A DNA stretch of 64,000 bases from Galbibacter sp048266365. Lineage in GTDB: Bacteria; Bacteroidota; Bacteroidia; Flavobacteriales; Flavobacteriaceae. The stretch spans positions 124,001 through 188,000 of the forward strand of contig NZ_JBLWZP010000006.1 of NCBI RefSeq assembly GCF_048266365.1, given 5' to 3'. Of the stretch, positions 62,184 through 64,000 are shown piece by piece. Both the position numbers and the translations under genes were made by a program. Under the pieces are notes generated by a model. That model was not told the origin of the DNA. It did no database searches and worked only from the letters and a program-made list of their open reading frames with translations. Numbering within the stretch: position 1 is the stretch's first letter; each line of letters begins with the position of its first letter.

Positions 62184-63074
62184 TTAATACTTAATGCGAC
62201 TCCAGGTTTTAGAGTACAATGGAGCCATGCTGTTAAGGTTTTCTTTTAATTCAGCAATTTTCACTTTAGGACCTCCCGAGAAAACATTGGCTATTTCTTC
62301 TGATTTGGCATCAAAGAACGCCTGTAAAACAAATGAGTTCGGACGGGTATTGTTGAGTTTATCCAGCAAGGCCATAGAATTCAAAATATTATCCTTGGCC
62401 GTTTGAGGTTCTGAAACCAACAAATCCATACCTAGACGATGATAATCATAGAGTGCCATACGATACTCCCTAAAAGTGTTTGAGAGTAAGTTGTCCACCA
62501 ATTCCCATCGAGATCTATTCCCATCGGTTTGTTTCCATCCACTAAAACCACTTCCTTGACTTAAGTTTACGATTGCCTGTGCCTGTTCATAATATGGGCT
62601 TCCACCTTCTTTAGAGAACGTATCAGCATCAATACCTAGGATGATATAGACATAGTATGAGACCACAGCCGTCAGATTGCTCTCAAAAACATTTGGATTA
62701 AAATAAAGAGGAGCAAACTCTACATACTTAAAGGTAAACTGCTTGTCCTGATAATTAAACACAGGAGATTGATATGTAGAATTAAACACAGGTCGATTCG
62801 ATTGAATTTGAATGGTGCCGCTAAAAGTACTGTTGTCATATTGCGTAATGGTCACCATCATACTACATTCAATGCGCTCATTTGCATTAAAATTACCATT
62901 GGTCCATTGTGTTTTATTTACATAGTCGTTCAGTGACTTTTGGAGTGTTGTAAAAATCTGCTTATTGGTTTGATTGACCTGATCGGAATTAACAATGACG
63001 GTACAGTTCAATTCCTGGCTATAGGTAAAGCTTAAGCAGGCACATAGTAGTAAGGTTAGGATTCGTTTAAGCAT
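62184..63074 (-). CDS. DUF4835 family exported protein
   Basis: The 296-residue protein has a signal peptide (MLKRILTLLLCACLSFTYSQE) and matches the Bacteroidota DUF4835 family. Features are ELNCTVIVNSDQVNQTNKQIFTTLQKSLNDYVNKTQWT, FAPLYFNPNVFESNLTAVVSYYVYIILGIDADTF, and FVLQAFFDAKSEEIANVFSG. I use the ATG at 63074, where the signal peptide begins. Its start overlaps the end of coaBC by eight bases. The coaBC-DUF4835-recN order is one I would expect to be conserved in flavobacteria. No function is established. Confidence 0.9.
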   Translation of the reverse strand: MLKRILTLLLCACLSFTYSQELNCTVIVNSDQVNQTNKQIFTTLQKSLNDYVNKTQWTNGNFNANERIECSMMVTITQYDNSTFSGTIQIQSNRPVFNSTYQSPVFNYQDKQFTFKYVEFAPLYFNPNVFESNLTAVVSYYVYIILGIDADTFSKEGGSPYYEQAQAIVNLSQGSGFSGWKQTDGNRSRWELVDNLLSNTFREYRMALYDYHRLGMDLLVSEPQTAKDNILNSMALLDKLNNTRPNSFVLQAFFDAKSEEIANVFSGGPKVKIAELKENLNSMAPLYSKTWSRIKY

Positions 63075-64000
63075 CAAGTCTGGATCGTATCTCATTAAAA
63101 ATATCGATTGCCACTTCCGCTTTTGATTTTAATGGAAAAGCAATTCGATTTAACTTCTTATCTATAAATGTAACCTTATTTGTTGATTTACCAAAACCGG
63201 CACCTGTATCATTTAAAGAATTTAAAACTATGGCATCCAAGTTTTTTCTTTGAAGTTTTGATACTGCATTATCAATTTCATTCTCAGTTTCTAATGCAAA
63301 TCCTACTAAAAATTGTCGCTCTTTTATCAGCCCCAGAGAGGCCAATATATCGCTAGTGGGTACTAGATCAATATGTAATGTAGCAGTTTTCTTTTTTATT
63401 TTTTGATCTGCAACCTCAGCAGGTTTGTAATCTGCTACTGCGGCAGCCAAAATAGCGATATCCACCTGGTTAAAAACCTGATGTGCTGCGTTGTACATCT
63501 CTTCTGCACTTTGAACGCGTACCAGTTTAACTAAGGAGTGGTTTAAAGTCAATGCTGTAGGCCCAGCCACTAAAAAGACCTCAGCACCCAATTTTGCAGC
63601 ATGTTCAGCTAATGCAAATCCCATACGGCCACTAGAGTGGTTTCCAATGAAACGCACCGGATCGATGGCCTCATATGTTGGTCCTGCAGTAATTAAAACC
63701 CTTTTGCCATAAAGAGGCAGGGTTGATTGCAATTGATTTTCAACAAGAGAAACAATAGACTCTGGCTCCGCCATCCTTCCCTGACCTACTAATCCACTAG
63801 CAAGTTCACCGTTTTCGGCAGGAATGATAAAGTTCCCTCTTGCGATTAGCGTGCTTATATTTTCTTGGGTAGTTGGGTGACTATACATGTCTAAATCCAT
63901 TGCAGGTGCAATAAACACAGGACAAGTTGCAGATAAATAGGTCGCTAATAAAAAGTTATCAGAGTTGCCCGTGGCCATCTTTGACATCGTATTAGCTGTA
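63067..64000 (-). CDS. coaBC: Phosphopantothenoylcysteine decarboxylase/phosphopantothenate-cysteine ligase, 5' end cut by window
   Basis: CoaBC carries out two steps of coenzyme A synthesis. The frame is open through the right edge, with codons for TANT before the first Met at 63987, so the start lies outside the window. The visible part has the end of the CoaC flavoprotein domain (TANTMSKMATGNSDNFLLA, VFIAPAMDLDMY) and the whole CoaB ligase domain (VLITAGPTYEAIDPVRFIGNHSSGRMGFALAEHA, AAVADYKPAEVADQKIKK, FALETENEID). It overlaps the DUF4835 start by eight bases. Confidence 0.96.
   Translation of the reverse strand, partial: TANTMSKMATGNSDNFLLATYLSATCPVFIAPAMDLDMYSHPTTQENISTLIARGNFIIPAENGELASGLVGQGRMAEPESIVSLVENQLQSTLPLYGKRVLITAGPTYEAIDPVRFIGNHSSGRMGFALAEHAAKLGAEVFLVAGPTALTLNHSLVKLVRVQSAEEMYNAAHQVFNQVDIAILAAAVADYKPAEVADQKIKKKTATLHIDLVPTSDILASLGLIKERQFLVGFALETENEIDNAVSKLQRKNLDAIVLNSLNDTGAGFGKSTNKVTFIDKKLNRIAFPLKSKAEVAIDIFNEIRSRLDA

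Noticed and set aside
1..64000. CRISPR arrays, tRNA/rRNA genes, insertion sequences, prophage genes
   Set aside because: I looked for regularly spaced repeats, transposase or integrase motifs and tRNA-like sequences in the intergenic gaps and saw none.

Overview
The window is AT-rich DNA from a Bacteroidota chromosome, most likely a marine-type Flavobacteriia. The evidence is a SusC/SusD pair, several Bacteroidota-typical families (DUF4159, DUF4835, DUF4861, LysM plus binding-protein fusions), lipoprotein signals with short lipoboxes, and many copies of the Bacteroidota -7 promoter element TAnnTTTG upstream of genes. No tRNA, rRNA, insertion sequence, prophage or CRISPR array was seen. The genus cannot be fixed from what is visible.

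Layout. Positions 1-9763 hold mixed genes: a partial DUF6807 gene, OsmC, a LysM protein, guaA, a TIM-barrel lipoprotein, DUF4159, an RNA methyltransferase, a THUMP-like methyltransferase and a LacI-type regulator. Positions 9987-36874 are a large catabolic locus for pectin and uronic acids in three blocks. Block A (9987-15100) has a tandem DUF1080 lipoprotein, a Tat-exported Gfo/Idh/MocA oxidoreductase, kdgF, an SDR predicted to be fructuronate reductase, and uxuA. Block B (15224-25931) has kduI, kduD, uxaC, kdgK, kdgA, a TRAP transporter (dctPQM), uxaB and uxaA. After a convergent DinB gene and a second LacI regulator, block C (28052-36874) has susC, susD, a DUF4861 lipoprotein, a GH105 hydrolase, a CE8 pectin methylesterase and a CE12 acetylesterase. 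Together they can de-esterify pectin at the cell surface or in the periplasm, import oligomers and monomers, and send galacturonate, glucuronate and unsaturated uronates to 2-keto-3-deoxygluconate and on to pyruvate and glyceraldehyde-3-phosphate. No recognisable polysaccharide lyase or GH28 lies in the window.

Regulation of the locus is partly readable. A 14-bp palindrome TGTAATCGATTACA abuts the -7 box of kduI, and close variants abut the -7 box of susC and lie upstream of the second LacI gene. That points to one regulon under the regulator at 26708-27724. A different palindrome, TGTGTGCGCACACA, precedes block A and may belong to the first LacI regulator (8699-9763).

Positions 36953-64000 are mainly housekeeping: a TPR protein and gyrA; clpC; a RimB-RimK fusion; a small protein with a possibly leaderless mRNA; hutH; nnr; the thrABC operon preceded by a Thr/Ile-rich leader peptide (a putative attenuator); a Gfo/Idh/MocA oxidoreductase; gcvT; an RmlD-like reductase; and a leftward run of coaBC (cut by the window edge), DUF4835, recN, tilS and dsbD.
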